From: Lachnospiraceae bacterium UBA7076
GTDB lineage: Bacteria > Bacillota > Clostridia > Lachnospirales > Lachnospiraceae
Length of the DNA stretch: 64,000 bases
Assembly: GCA_002493625.1 (NCBI GenBank)
Contig: DKZK01000006.1
Location: forward strand, 1 to 64,000
Direction of reading: 5' to 3'
Positions 53,070 through 61,446 of this stretch are shown here, in pieces (the stretch's first letter is position 1; every line of letters starts with the position of its first letter). Made by a program: the position numbers and the translations under genes. The notes below the pieces were generated by a model. That model had not been told where the DNA came from. It searched no databases and saw only the letters and a program-made list of their open reading frames with translations.

Positions 53070-54005
53070 ATGGCGGCTATTTCAGCTAGTATGGTTAAAG
53101 AGTTAAGAGAAATGTCAGGTGCCGGAATGATGGATTGTAAGAAGGCTCTTACAGAGACTGACGGCGATTTTGACAAAGCATTGGAGTTTCTTAGAGAAAA
53201 GGGACTTGCAACTGCACAGAAGAAGGCAGGAAGAATTGCAGCAGAGGGTATTGTTGCAACAACTGTTATTGATGGCGGTAAAACAGCAGCAATCGTTGAG
53301 GTTAATGCTGAGACTGACTTTGTAGCTAAAAATGATGTATTTCAGGGATATGTAAAAGAGGTTGTTGACCAGCTTGTTACAAGCAGCGCAGCAGATGTTG
53401 ACGCTTTCAAGGCAGAGAAGTGGGCTGTTGATCCTTCCATGACCGTTGAGGAAAAGCATGCTGCAATGATTGCCAAGATTGGTGAAAACATGAATATCAG
53501 AAGATTTGAGAGAATTACCACTGACGGCATGATTGTCTCTTATATTCATGCAGGCGGCAAGATTGGTGTTCTTGTTGAGGCAGATACAGACGGACAAGGC
53601 GCTGAAATTGAGGAGTGCCTCAAGAATGTTGCAATGCAGGTTGCAGCTATGAATCCGAAGTATGTTTCAACGGATGAGGTTTCTGAGGAGTACAAGGCAC
53701 ATGAGCTTGAAATTCTTGTAGCTCAGGCTAAGAATGACCCTAAGAATGCAAGCAAGCCTGACAATATCATTGAGAAGATGGTACAGGGACGCCTTAACAA
53801 GGAGCTTAAGGAGGTTTGTCTTCTTGAGCAGGAGTATGTTAAGGCTGAGAATAAGGAAAATGTTGCAGCATATGTAGCTTCTGTTGCCAAGGCACAGGGC
53901 TGTAAGCTTGCAGTTAAGAAGTTTGTTCGTTTTGAGACCGGTGAAGGTCTTGAGAAAAAGAATGAGGATTTTGCAGCAGAGGTTGCAGCTCAGATGAATC
54001 AGTAA
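53070..54005 (+). CDS. tsf: Translation elongation factor Ts
   Basis: The protein has 311 residues with TAGGAGG before the ATG. The N-terminal UBA-type domain has VKELREMSGAGMMDCKKALTETDGD, then the TDFVAKND motif that contacts EF-Tu. It recycles EF-Tu by exchanging GDP for GTP. In B. subtilis pyrH and frr come next; here a terminator and accessory DNA follow. Confidence 0.98.
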   Translation: MAAISASMVKELREMSGAGMMDCKKALTETDGDFDKALEFLREKGLATAQKKAGRIAAEGIVATTVIDGGKTAAIVEVNAETDFVAKNDVFQGYVKEVVDQLVTSSAADVDAFKAEKWAVDPSMTVEEKHAAMIAKIGENMNIRRFERITTDGMIVSYIHAGGKIGVLVEADTDGQGAEIEECLKNVAMQVAAMNPKYVSTDEVSEEYKAHELEILVAQAKNDPKNASKPDNIIEKMVQGRLNKELKEVCLLEQEYVKAENKENVAAYVASVAKAQGCKLAVKKFVRFETGEGLEKKNEDFAAEVAAQMNQ

Positions 54006-54031
54006 ACTTCTGAATGAAATTGATTCACGAA

Positions 54032-54073
54032 CCCCTGAAAATCCCATAGAATGGGCATTTTCAGGGGCTTTTT
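54032..54073 (+). terminator. Terminator after tsf
   Basis: CCCCTGAAAAT and ATTTTCAGGGG form a stem with an inner ATCCCAT/ATGGGC part, followed by CTTTTTG. It lies 27 nt after the tsf stop. Confidence 0.9.
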
Positions 54074-54551
54074 GCGTTCTAAGGAGAGGTTCATAAATTA
54101 TCGTAAATTACCGTATTTTGAGTGCCAATTTGGGGGATTCTTGGGGGAAGGGGTATCCCCCAAATGGTATGTGAAAGTTTACCTATTCTTTTTGGGAAAC
54201 GGGGAAAAGTTTGCGTCGTGTTTCTAATCGGGAGTTCTCGCAGTTCTCCTCCAAATGATGTTGGAGATTATAAGTTGTCGTATCTTATCAGAAGGGTATT
54301 AGAGGGGATGCTGGAAATTGCTGGTTGATGGAGAGGCAGGATTGAATTATAATGATTATATTATTCTTTATAAGAATAATGATGTGTATAGAATGGTTAA
54401 TCCGAAAATAAAAGAATAGGTCATGTTTTCTGAAATGTAAGCACGATTTGTCTATGCTTAGTAAATGTGGTTGTATTATTTTTATGGTGTAGTAAGATAA
54501 TTAATTTACCACATTTAAAGCACAAAAGACGTTTTTGAAAAGAGGAAAAAG
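54074..54551. other. Gene-poor left edge of the accessory island
   Basis: No convincing gene is seen in these 478 bases. A GGGGGAT/TTGGGGGA...TCCCCCAA hairpin occurs at about 54132-54165. One frame (about 54302-54419) reads DYIILYKNNDVYRMVNPKIKE before a stop and looks like a fragment of a small gene without a start. A weak promoter (TTGTAT 54471-54476, 16 nt, TAAGAT 54493-54498) precedes the next gene. Confidence 0.5.
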
Positions 54552-55919
54552 ATGCAAGTACATGGTAAAATAATACTGGGATTTCCATTTGGAGATAAAG
54601 AAATCAAACAGCATTGTTGTGATTTTTATCTTAGTGATGACAGTCATAATTTCATAATTGATATTGATGAGTATCCAATAGAAAAGGCTTTTGAATTACT
54701 GTGTAGCAATGAGTCGATATATGAGCATTATTTATTATGTTATGACGAAAATGGTAAAGCCTTTACGATTTATGAGTGTTATATAAAGCCAATGCAGATT
54801 CCTGTTAAACAAATGAAAATCATATGGAGGAGATGTCTTTGGGGATATCATATTAAAAATTATCAAGATGAAAGGATAATTTTTGCAAAATATGTTGTGC
54901 AAACAGATGAAAAAAAATACCCATTTCATATGTTTGTTGGAAAAAATAAGTTTGAAGTGTTGAATGGTAAAGTAAGCATTGTTACAGATCGGAATCAGAA
55001 AAATTCTAAATTTGAAGGAGTTGCTATTTCTATATTTTCGCTAAAGGAAGGATTATTGATTAGTGAAGTGGAAAAAATTGTATTAAGAATGTTGGAAATC
55101 TTTTTTCTGCAGATAGGTTTTTTCCCAAAAGTTGAAAAGCGTAAATTGGTAACAGAAGAGAACAAAACATTTTATTTTATGGAAGATTTTGTGGCTTATG
55201 GAAAAACGACAAAGAGAAATATCAAATTAGATTATGTTTTATATACAAAAAGGAATTTTGATTTCTCAATGGTTTATGATAATTGGTGGAGGTTAAGAGA
55301 GAAAGAAGTAGTTACATTTAATCTCTTTTCGTATATGACTACTGATAGTTCACCTGTGATGGAAGTTCCGATAGCAACTTGTATCCAATGTTTAGAAGGA
55401 TACTTTCGTATTCATCATACGGAGGAAATGCTTAGATTTTCAAAAGAAGCCAAAAATCAGATTAAAAAGGAAGTATTAAAAGTATTGAATTCTTCAGATA
55501 ACTTGAAAGGGATTTGTGAAAAAAATGGTATTGAATATGAAAATATAAGAGAAACTTTTGCCAGAATGTTTGGTCATATAAATGAATACAGTTTGCGGGA
55601 TATATTGCAATATGCAATTGTAAGATGTGCTTCTACGAAAATGCTTTTCCGGTATGAGAGAGAAACGGAGGTAAATGAGCAGATGTATATAATTGATATA
55701 TTTATCCAGAAAGCAACAGGGCATAGAAATTGGCTATCACACTTGACGGAGCAATCTAAGCGTTTTACACATGATGAGATAAAATTGGCAGATGAAAAAT
55801 TAAGGATGCTATTCAGATTGACACTATTATATGACATAGGAGTTGAGGTTACAGACACTTCTTTAGACAAGATAATTCAGAGAATTAATCGGTGGTATCA
55901 GAGCAATGAATTAGTATGA
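54552..55919 (+). CDS. HEPN-domain protein, ApeA-like candidate defence nuclease
   Basis: The protein has 455 residues; GAAAAGAGG precedes the ATG. The C-terminal helical domain (about 310-440) carries the HEPN motif RNWLSH (Arg392 to His397, RNxxxH), followed by LADEKLRMLFRLTLLYDIG, as in HEPN ribonucleases. The larger N-terminal part is rich in beta strands and aromatic residues and resembles the ApeA N-terminal domain by layout (an ApeA is an anti-phage abortive HEPN protein). Low GC and the island context suggest horizontal transfer. The ApeA link is an inference from architecture and motif only. Confidence 0.6.
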   Translation: MQVHGKIILGFPFGDKEIKQHCCDFYLSDDSHNFIIDIDEYPIEKAFELLCSNESIYEHYLLCYDENGKAFTIYECYIKPMQIPVKQMKIIWRRCLWGYHIKNYQDERIIFAKYVVQTDEKKYPFHMFVGKNKFEVLNGKVSIVTDRNQKNSKFEGVAISIFSLKEGLLISEVEKIVLRMLEIFFLQIGFFPKVEKRKLVTEENKTFYFMEDFVAYGKTTKRNIKLDYVLYTKRNFDFSMVYDNWWRLREKEVVTFNLFSYMTTDSSPVMEVPIATCIQCLEGYFRIHHTEEMLRFSKEAKNQIKKEVLKVLNSSDNLKGICEKNGIEYENIRETFARMFGHINEYSLRDILQYAIVRCASTKMLFRYERETEVNEQMYIIDIFIQKATGHRNWLSHLTEQSKRFTHDEIKLADEKLRMLFRLTLLYDIGVEVTDTSLDKIIQRINRWYQSNELV

Positions 55920-56000
55920 ATACAGGGCGAAGCTGACTTGATAAAAAGAGAAGATTGGTCAGGTGAAAAATAATTGAGGGAGAAAGGAATTTGATACATT

Positions 56001-57140
56001 ATGAAAAGAGGATTTACTCATTTTTATTATTTAATATCATGTCCATCGGATGTGCAGGAAGAATTAGAAATTGTTCTTAATGTCATAGACGAAATTAATA
56101 TGACAGTTGGAGAGGATAATGGAATTAATATAAAGTGTCTTTATTGGAAAAATAACGCAAGACCTGGCTCTGGTGAGAATGGACAAAATATAATTAATAA
56201 GCAATTATTGAGTAAAGCAGATGGTGTTATAGCGTTATTCTGGACTAAATTTGGAACTCCAACCGAAGAGTATGGTTCTGGCACAGAAGAAGAAATTGAA
56301 AAATCTATTTTACAAGGAAAGAATGTAATGTTATATTTCTCTAATAAGTCAATTAACCCAGATAAAATTGATTATCAACAATATGTACGTGTTATAGAAT
56401 TTAAAAAGAGATATTCAGGACTTTTTGCTGAATATAATACATTGGATGATTTTAGACAAAAATTAAATAGGCATATATTAGATTTGATGTCTAAATTAAT
56501 TGAGAAAGAAGCAATTTTTTCTCAACATGTAATTGAACAAGATATGAGTTTGACAGAAATTATGGAGTGTGGATGGTTTATACGTCGATTTCTTCTTGAA
56601 TTGCCCGTAAATCAAGAAGCAATATCTATTTTTCAAGAGCGTATTGATAAAATAGTGCAGTTGGCTAATAGATTTGAGTTATTAAATGATAGAGATTTGA
56701 ATTTAATTTTTTCTAGCAAGATTAAAACGGGACATAAGGGAGTTCATTCATTAAGTACTAAGGATATTGAAGAAAGTCGAAAAATTCTTGATAATGTTGA
56801 AATATCATTGATGAAAAAACTGAAAAATAGAGAAAATGCTTCTTTTCAGTTAGGACGATGTTTAGGGCATATTCTAATGCTGACAGAGATTATTTGGTCA
56901 GATAATAAGAATTTTAAGGTATCAGATTTTCATAATAGATATCAGGGTGCTTTTGATGGTTTTATTAATAGAGCAAAAATCGCCGCAGCTGTTTTAAATA
57001 AGGATATTGAGGAAATTATAAATTCTGTTGAACAAATATATTCCGATGGAGAAAAAACTTGTGAGTCAGCAATAAATGCTTTACGATTATCCGCAGAAAA
57101 GATTGCAACAATTTTACCGCTCCTTAGTGATATTAATTAA
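56001..57140 (+). CDS. TIR-like/DUF4062-type protein
   Basis: The protein has 379 residues with GAGAAAGGA before the ATG, 81 nt after the HEPN gene. Residues 1-165 have a flavodoxin-like TIR/DUF4062 pattern: FYYLISCPSDVQEELEIVLN, GQNIINKQLLSKADGVIALFW and GTPTEEYGSGTEEEIEKSI (85-103), then VMLYFSN. The acidic TEEEI stretch is where TIR-type NADases place their glutamate. Residues 170-379 are all-helical without a known motif. Such proteins act as effectors or sensors in bacterial immunity; activity here is not shown. Confidence 0.6.
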   Translation: MKRGFTHFYYLISCPSDVQEELEIVLNVIDEINMTVGEDNGINIKCLYWKNNARPGSGENGQNIINKQLLSKADGVIALFWTKFGTPTEEYGSGTEEEIEKSILQGKNVMLYFSNKSINPDKIDYQQYVRVIEFKKRYSGLFAEYNTLDDFRQKLNRHILDLMSKLIEKEAIFSQHVIEQDMSLTEIMECGWFIRRFLLELPVNQEAISIFQERIDKIVQLANRFELLNDRDLNLIFSSKIKTGHKGVHSLSTKDIEESRKILDNVEISLMKKLKNRENASFQLGRCLGHILMLTEIIWSDNKNFKVSDFHNRYQGAFDGFINRAKIAAAVLNKDIEEIINSVEQIYSDGEKTCESAINALRLSAEKIATILPLLSDIN

Positions 57141-57164
57141 AATAAAAATATAATAGTTATGTAT

Positions 57165-57203
57165 AACTGATTGATTTTTAAACGAGAATCAGTTGGTCTT
57201 TTA
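57165..57203 (+). terminator. Possible terminator after the TIR-like gene
   Basis: AACTGATT (57165-57172) and AATCAGTT (57187-57194) form an 8-bp stem followed by GGTCTTTTATT. It lies 25 nt after the stop. Confidence 0.5.
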
Positions 57204-57286
57204 TTGCTCAAAACCCATACATAGCCATTCTGTCTTATGCAGGGTGGCTATTAAATTTTTCAGGAAAGGAGGTAAACCGTGATGTG

Positions 57287-57670
57287 ATGTCTAAATGTAA
57301 GGTAATCGCCCTTGCAAACCAGAAAGGCGGGACGGGCAAGACCACAACTGCCGTAAATTTAGGGATAGGGCTTGCAAACGAGGGAAAGAAAGTGTTGCTT
57401 GTGGATGCCGATCCGTAGGGGGATTTGACAATCTCTTTGGGTTGAGCGGATCAGGACAGCCTTCCTGTCACGCTCTCAACACAGATGAAAAAGATTATCC
57501 GTGATGAGTCGTTTGAAGTGGGCGAGGGAATTTTACACCATGACAAGGGCGTAGACTTGATTTTGGAGAATATTGAGCTGTCCGGTATGAAAATCACGCT
57601 TGTAAATGCTATGAGCAGGGAGTTCAAATACATTCAAGAAGAACAATGCGTATGGAATTATAAATCATAA
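57287..57670 (+). pseudogene. ParA-family ATPase relic of a conjugative element
   Basis: From the ATG at 57287 the frame reads VIALANQKGGTGKTTTAVNL (Walker A) and VLLVDADP, then a TAG at 57416-57418 in place of the Gln of DPQGDLT, and a TGA at 57443-57445. The frame continues in step with IRDESFEVGEGILHHDKGVD and ITLVNAMSREF, after which it leaves the family and stops at 57670. The upstream CATAGCCATTCTGTCTTATG and AAAGGAGG block also looks like conjugative element DNA. It cannot give a working protein. It marks a vanished Tn1549-like or similar element. Confidence 0.85.
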
Positions 57671-57678
57671 AATATCAG

Positions 57679-57707
57679 TTTAAATTATAAAAAAATAATG
57701 GTATAAT
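57679..57707 (+). promoter_or_regulatory. Probable promoter of the antitoxin gene
   Basis: TTTAAA (57679-57684) and TATAAT (57702-57707) are 17 nt apart, about 85 bases before the antitoxin ATG. Confidence 0.45.
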
Positions 57708-57790
57708 TTTGTTAAAATTTGATGCAAAAAAATATTGTCAAAAATGGTACATGAAGAATATGTGTAATAAAACTGAAGGGAAAGAGGATT

Positions 57791-58048
57791 ATGCTTATAA
57801 AAGCATCAGCAGCACTGAGAAATAATTATGCAGCTTTATCCGCATTGGCAAAGGAAACAAAAGAACCCATATATATTACCAAGAATGGGGAAGGTGACTT
57901 AGTATTAATGAGTATAGATGCCTTTGAAAAGCGGGAACAGATGCTGCAGTTAAGAGCAAGAGTACTTCAGGTGGAGCAGGAACGAATAGATGGACAGCCG
58001 ACAATCAGTGTGTCAGAAGCGAGAATGCGTTTAAGTGATAGAATATGA
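57791..58048 (+). CDS. Phd/YefM-type antitoxin
   Basis: The protein has 85 residues with AAAGAGG before the ATG. The N-terminal half ASAALRNNYAALSALAKETKEPIYITKNGEGDLVLMS is the Phd/YefM DNA-binding fold, and IDAFEKREQMLQL continues as in the family. These proteins repress their own operon and neutralise a RelE or Doc type toxin. No such toxin follows; instead a membrane protein gene overlaps its stop as ATGA. It may therefore be an orphan antitoxin or act with an unusual partner. Confidence 0.85.
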   Translation: MLIKASAALRNNYAALSALAKETKEPIYITKNGEGDLVLMSIDAFEKREQMLQLRARVLQVEQERIDGQPTISVSEARMRLSDRI

Positions 58049-58416
58049 TGAAAAAATCAACCTCACAGATTATATTTGTATATCTTTACCATCTTATATG
58101 GATTATTATGACAGTTATGCTTGTCCGCCACTATGGGGATGCATTGTTAATAAGCTCCGGCATCTCAAATATTATACTCATAGTTGTCTGGACAATAATA
58201 AATTTAAAAGACAAAGTCAGATGGGATGTGTATTTCCACTTTGCAATTGGAACTGTTGCAGAGCTTCTTCTAAATGCAGGCGGTATTGTGGGAGAACGTA
58301 CGGGACTTTGGGATTTGGCACAGTTTTTTTATATTTGCGAAATTATTGCGGGCACTCTGATATTAGGATTCATTCAGTTTATTGTCTGGTTTATCCGGAT
58401 TAAAAAACGGTATTAA
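58045..58416 (+). CDS. Small four-helix membrane protein
   Basis: The protein has 123 residues from the first of two ATGs (58045 or 58048); the first overlaps the antitoxin stop. Four hydrophobic helices are visible at about 6-27, 34-52, 60-78 and 92-117, and the tail is basic (IRIKKRY). A second overlapping frame at 58035 gives a less protein-like, Cys-rich product and is rejected. I do not recognise the family; reading it as the antitoxin's partner is speculative. Confidence 0.6.
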   Translation: MMKKSTSQIIFVYLYHLIWIIMTVMLVRHYGDALLISSGISNIILIVVWTIINLKDKVRWDVYFHFAIGTVAELLLNAGGIVGERTGLWDLAQFFYICEIIAGTLILGFIQFIVWFIRIKKRY

Positions 58417-58425
58417 TTCTTGAAA

Positions 58426-58557
58426 ATGATCTGCATAGTATGTCCGTATAGAAAATATGCAAAATGGGTTGACAGCTTACGAGATAAGTATGATATAACA
58501 AATGAAGGAAATATGGAATGGATAAGTCAGACAGGAGGTATTTATACGGTTGATTGA
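58426..58557 (+). pseudogene. 43-codon ORF, probable gene fragment
   Basis: ATG at 58426 to TGA at 58555-58557 encodes a short soluble peptide with KWVDSLRDKYDITNEGNMEW and ISQTGGIYTVD. There is no clear ribosome binding site. It reads like the end of a longer protein. Confidence 0.3.
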
Positions 58558-58714
58558 ATATGTAAACAAAACTATATAATGTATGCTCTGATTAAAAACA
58601 GAATTACAAATGTGGTTATGTTAATTGTAAATCGTTTATATGAAATATATGGGGATTTCATAGAGACGGTATATGGCGAATGTAAGCAATATAGAAACAG
58701 AGGAGAAAGGATGT

Positions 58715-58785
58715 GTCAAGTTTTCTATGAAAACTTGACATGCAGCGTCAGTCCTTTGCTGAAAGCAAATTTTAATGGACTGACG
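58715..58785 (+). promoter_or_regulatory. Two inverted repeats upstream of the LacI-type gene
   Basis: GTCAAGTTTTC and GAAAACTTGAC (58715-58739) form an 11-bp perfect palindrome around TAT. CGTCAGTCC (58746-58754) and GGACTGACG (58777-58785) form a second 9-bp stem. They end 22 nt before the regulator's ATG. The first has the AAAAC/GTTTT character of LacI-type operators and may be an autoregulatory site; both could also fold in the mRNA. Confidence 0.5.
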
Positions 58786-58807
58786 TTCCAAGACAGGGGG
58801 ACAATAT

Positions 58808-59824
58808 ATGACAATCAAGGAACTGGCAGGAATTTTGAATGTTAGTCCAACAACGGTATCGAATGTGGTGAATGGACATACTGAAAAAATGTCGGAGGAA
58901 ACAAGACGTAAAATTGAGCGTGCATTGATTCAGTATAATTTTCGCAAAATATATCGCTCAAATGAGCAGCCGGGAGAACTGAAGCTTATATCTGTAGATT
59001 TTAATTTAAGGTTCAGAAAGCGGGTTTTTATAGACCCTTTCTGCTCAGAGCTGCTTGACTCGATTTGTGTCAAGCTGCAGGAGTATGGCAGATATCCTGT
59101 GTGTGGCAGCATAAAGGATACGGAGGAAGCATATAAAAAGCTTCAGGCAAGAAATATTGAAGGTGGAATTGTGGTCGGCTTTAAGCCTTGGGAATGTGAG
59201 GCGTTTTCAAATAAGGTAGGAAAGCCTGTGGTTTTTATTGATTGCGGCGTGGGAAATTATGACAACGTAGGAATAGAGGATTATGAGGGAGGAAAGCAGA
59301 TAACAAAATTTATGCTTAATCAGGGACATAGAAAAATTGCATTTTTCTGTGACAGGAAGGTTCCCGTGTCAAGTACGCTGGAACGGTTTCAGGGGTATTG
59401 CGCAGCTCTCTCAGAGTATGGAATTTCATACAGCAATGAAGATTATCTGTATCTTCCTGATGACAGAAATATGATGCGGGAGACGCTGAGGGATTTTGCA
59501 ATCAGGGCAAAACAGAGAGGTTATACGGCGGTTTTTGTTGTGTCGGATTATCTTGCAAACGAGACGATTCGCGTATTTGATGCGGTGGGACTTTGCGTGC
59601 CTGACGATATATCTGTGACTGGTTTTGATGACAACCTCTACGCAACTCTCAGTATACCGAAGCTCACAACAATCCGGCAGTCGATTGCTGAAAAAGGAGA
59701 ACAGGCTGTTACTCTGCTGATGCAGAGAATATATGGCGAGGAGGTTCTTGTCAACTCATTCCGGCTTCCTGTGGAGCTGATTGTGAGAGACAGCGTAAAA
59801 AATATAACGCTGCCGAATACATAA
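58808..59824 (+). CDS. LacI-family transcriptional regulator
   Basis: The protein has 338 residues with CAGGGGG before the ATG. The N-terminal HTH reads MTIKELAGILNVSPTTVSNVVNGHTEKM, followed by the hinge ETRRKIERAL. The C-terminal periplasmic-binding-like domain (about 60-330) has VGKPVVFIDCGVGNYDNVGIEDYEGG and DISVTGFDDNLYATLS. It probably controls the sugar transport operon 336 nt downstream in response to a sugar. A strong terminator separates it from that operon. Confidence 0.92.
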   Translation: MTIKELAGILNVSPTTVSNVVNGHTEKMSEETRRKIERALIQYNFRKIYRSNEQPGELKLISVDFNLRFRKRVFIDPFCSELLDSICVKLQEYGRYPVCGSIKDTEEAYKKLQARNIEGGIVVGFKPWECEAFSNKVGKPVVFIDCGVGNYDNVGIEDYEGGKQITKFMLNQGHRKIAFFCDRKVPVSSTLERFQGYCAALSEYGISYSNEDYLYLPDDRNMMRETLRDFAIRAKQRGYTAVFVVSDYLANETIRVFDAVGLCVPDDISVTGFDDNLYATLSIPKLTTIRQSIAEKGEQAVTLLMQRIYGEEVLVNSFRLPVELIVRDSVKNITLPNT

Positions 59825-59911
59825 CATACACATCATATATATCGTACATAAGCAGGGGGATGTCGTACCATGAATAGAATTATTATTTGAAGACGCCGGC
59901 ACTTAAATGGG

Positions 59912-59972
59912 GCTGTCGCAATAAGGATTTTTTTCTTAGAACTAAAATCCTTATTGCGACAGCTCCTTTTTT
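59912..59972 (+). terminator. Strong terminator after the LacI-type gene
   Basis: The arms 59912-59931 and 59944-59963 form a 20-bp perfect stem (GCTGTCGCAATAAGGATTTT and its complement) with a 12-nt loop, followed by TCCTTTTTT. The T-rich stretch inside the loop side also makes it work on the other strand in part. Confidence 0.92.
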
Positions 59973-59987
59973 GTATATTTTTTGTAA

Positions 59988-60065
59988 TTGTGCAAAATGC
60001 TAAAACAGATATTGGTAAATTGTTAATATATTATATATTTTTGTGCATTTTGTTGGTGTTGTGCA
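59988..60065 (+). promoter_or_regulatory. TTGTGCA repeats and probable promoter of the sugar operon
   Basis: TTGTGCA occurs three times, at 59988-59994, 60041-60047 and 60059-60065. Between them lie a possible -35 box TTGGTA (60012-60017) and -10 box TATATT (60034-60039), 16 nt apart. The repeats may bind a regulator. The rest of 59973-60159 is AT-rich with nothing else seen. Confidence 0.4.
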
Positions 60066-60159
60066 TAACATATTGAAAAACATAATATAACAAAATAACA
60101 TAATTATATGTGGTAACACGTTGAATATATATATTATTAAAGGAAGAAGGAGGTAAAAG

Positions 60160-61443
60160 ATGAAAAACAAAAAGTGTGCGCTTTTTGCTGCAACTGCAAT
60201 GGCTATTTCGCTTCTGGCAGGTGGATGCGGCATGAGTAAGGATGATGACGGGAAAGTCAGAATTGAGCTTGTGCAGTATAAGCCGGAGGCTGTAGACGTA
60301 TTTGAGGAGCTTGAAGACAGATTCAATGCCACACATGATGACATTGAATTGGTAATCGACTCCCCGAACGATGCAATGACAATTTTAAAGACAAGATTTA
60401 TCAGGGAAGATAATCCGGACATTATTGGAATCGGTGGTGATATCAATTACTCCAATTTCTTAGATGCCGAGATGATCATGGATGTATCAGATTTTGATGG
60501 ACTTTCCGACATCAAGGAAAACTATCTGAGCATCAACAAGGATTTAGAGTATGTTCCAAAGGATGGGGTATATGCGGTGCCTTACATGGCAAATGCCGCA
60601 GGCGTGCTCTACAATCGGGATATGTTTGAAGAACATGGCTGGGAGGTTCCGGAGACATGGGAGGAATTTACGGCGCTGTGTGATACCATTGCGAAGGAGG
60701 GGATGTATCCGCTTTATTTTGGCTACAAGGATATATGGACCTGTCTTGCGCCATGGAATGCAATTGCAGTAAATTTATGCCCGTCTGACCTGGCTTATCA
60801 GGTAAACAGCGGAAATGCAAAATTTTCAGAGCATTATGCTGAAGTTGCTGTAAAGGAGCGTGAGCTTCTTAAATGGGCACAGCCGAATCCGGTTGCATAT
60901 AGCTACAATGATGCCTGTACCGCTTTTGCCAGAGGGGAATCTGCAATGTATGTCATAGGAAGCTACGCTATTCCGCAGATTAAGTCCGTTAATCCGGATA
61001 TCAATATTGATTCTTTTGTATTCCCTGCCAGCAGTGATGCGTCGAAAAATGTATTAAATTCCGGTAATGACCTGATGTTCTGCGTTATGGAGGACTGTGA
61101 GAACAAGGAGGCGGCATATGAAGTTTTGCGTTTCCTGCTTGAGGACGAAAATATTGAGCTTTATCTGGAAGCACAGAGCGCAGTGCCTTGTAAGAAGGGA
61201 GATTTTGAACTCGCATCCGAGCTTGACAGCATGCGGGAATATATTGACAACGGTATTGTGGCGGATTATCAGGATCACCATTATCCAAGCGAGATGGCAG
61301 TGGACGCCATGATTCAGACCTACCTTCTGGATAACGGAAGTGATGCGCTGGATACCTTTATGGCAAGATTTGACAAGGAATGGGTGCGTTACAATAAGGA
61401 TATTATAGCGAAGGTAGAAAAATATAAGGAGAAAGGGGAGTAG
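60160..61443 (+). CDS. ABC sugar transporter solute-binding lipoprotein
   Basis: The protein has 427 residues with GAAGGAGG before the ATG. A lipoprotein signal peptide ends LLAGGC with lipid-bearing Cys23. The mature protein is an SBP_bac_1 type, with VFEELEDRFNATHDDIELVI, GVYAVPYMANAAGVLYNRDMFEEHG and TWEEFTALCDTIAKEGMYPLYFGYKD. It binds a sugar or oligosaccharide outside the membrane. Amylosucrase-like GH13 downstream points to sucrose or alpha-glucosides, as an inference. The permease gene begins 3 nt later. Confidence 0.93.
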   Translation: MKNKKCALFAATAMAISLLAGGCGMSKDDDGKVRIELVQYKPEAVDVFEELEDRFNATHDDIELVIDSPNDAMTILKTRFIREDNPDIIGIGGDINYSNFLDAEMIMDVSDFDGLSDIKENYLSINKDLEYVPKDGVYAVPYMANAAGVLYNRDMFEEHGWEVPETWEEFTALCDTIAKEGMYPLYFGYKDIWTCLAPWNAIAVNLCPSDLAYQVNSGNAKFSEHYAEVAVKERELLKWAQPNPVAYSYNDACTAFARGESAMYVIGSYAIPQIKSVNPDINIDSFVFPASSDASKNVLNSGNDLMFCVMEDCENKEAAYEVLRFLLEDENIELYLEAQSAVPCKKGDFELASELDSMREYIDNGIVADYQDHHYPSEMAVDAMIQTYLLDNGSDALDTFMARFDKEWVRYNKDIIAKVEKYKEKGE

Positions 61444-61446
61444 AAG

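Noticed and set aside
54122..54328. 68-codon ORF after tsf
   Set aside because: The composition is unlike a protein (Gly/Ile/Arg-rich from GGGGG tracts), with no ribosome binding site and no recognised similarity.
57287..57418. Short functional ParA protein
   Set aside because: The product would stop after 43 residues, losing Walker B and all later motifs, so it is called a relic.
58035..58403. 122-codon frame overlapping the four-helix membrane protein
   Set aside because: The product is Cys/Tyr-rich and has no membrane or domain pattern, while the +1 frame gives clean hydrophobic helices and an ATGA overlap with the antitoxin.
58579..58845. 88-codon ORF before the LacI-type gene
   Set aside because: It runs through the palindromes and into the regulator gene in another frame; it has no ribosome binding site.
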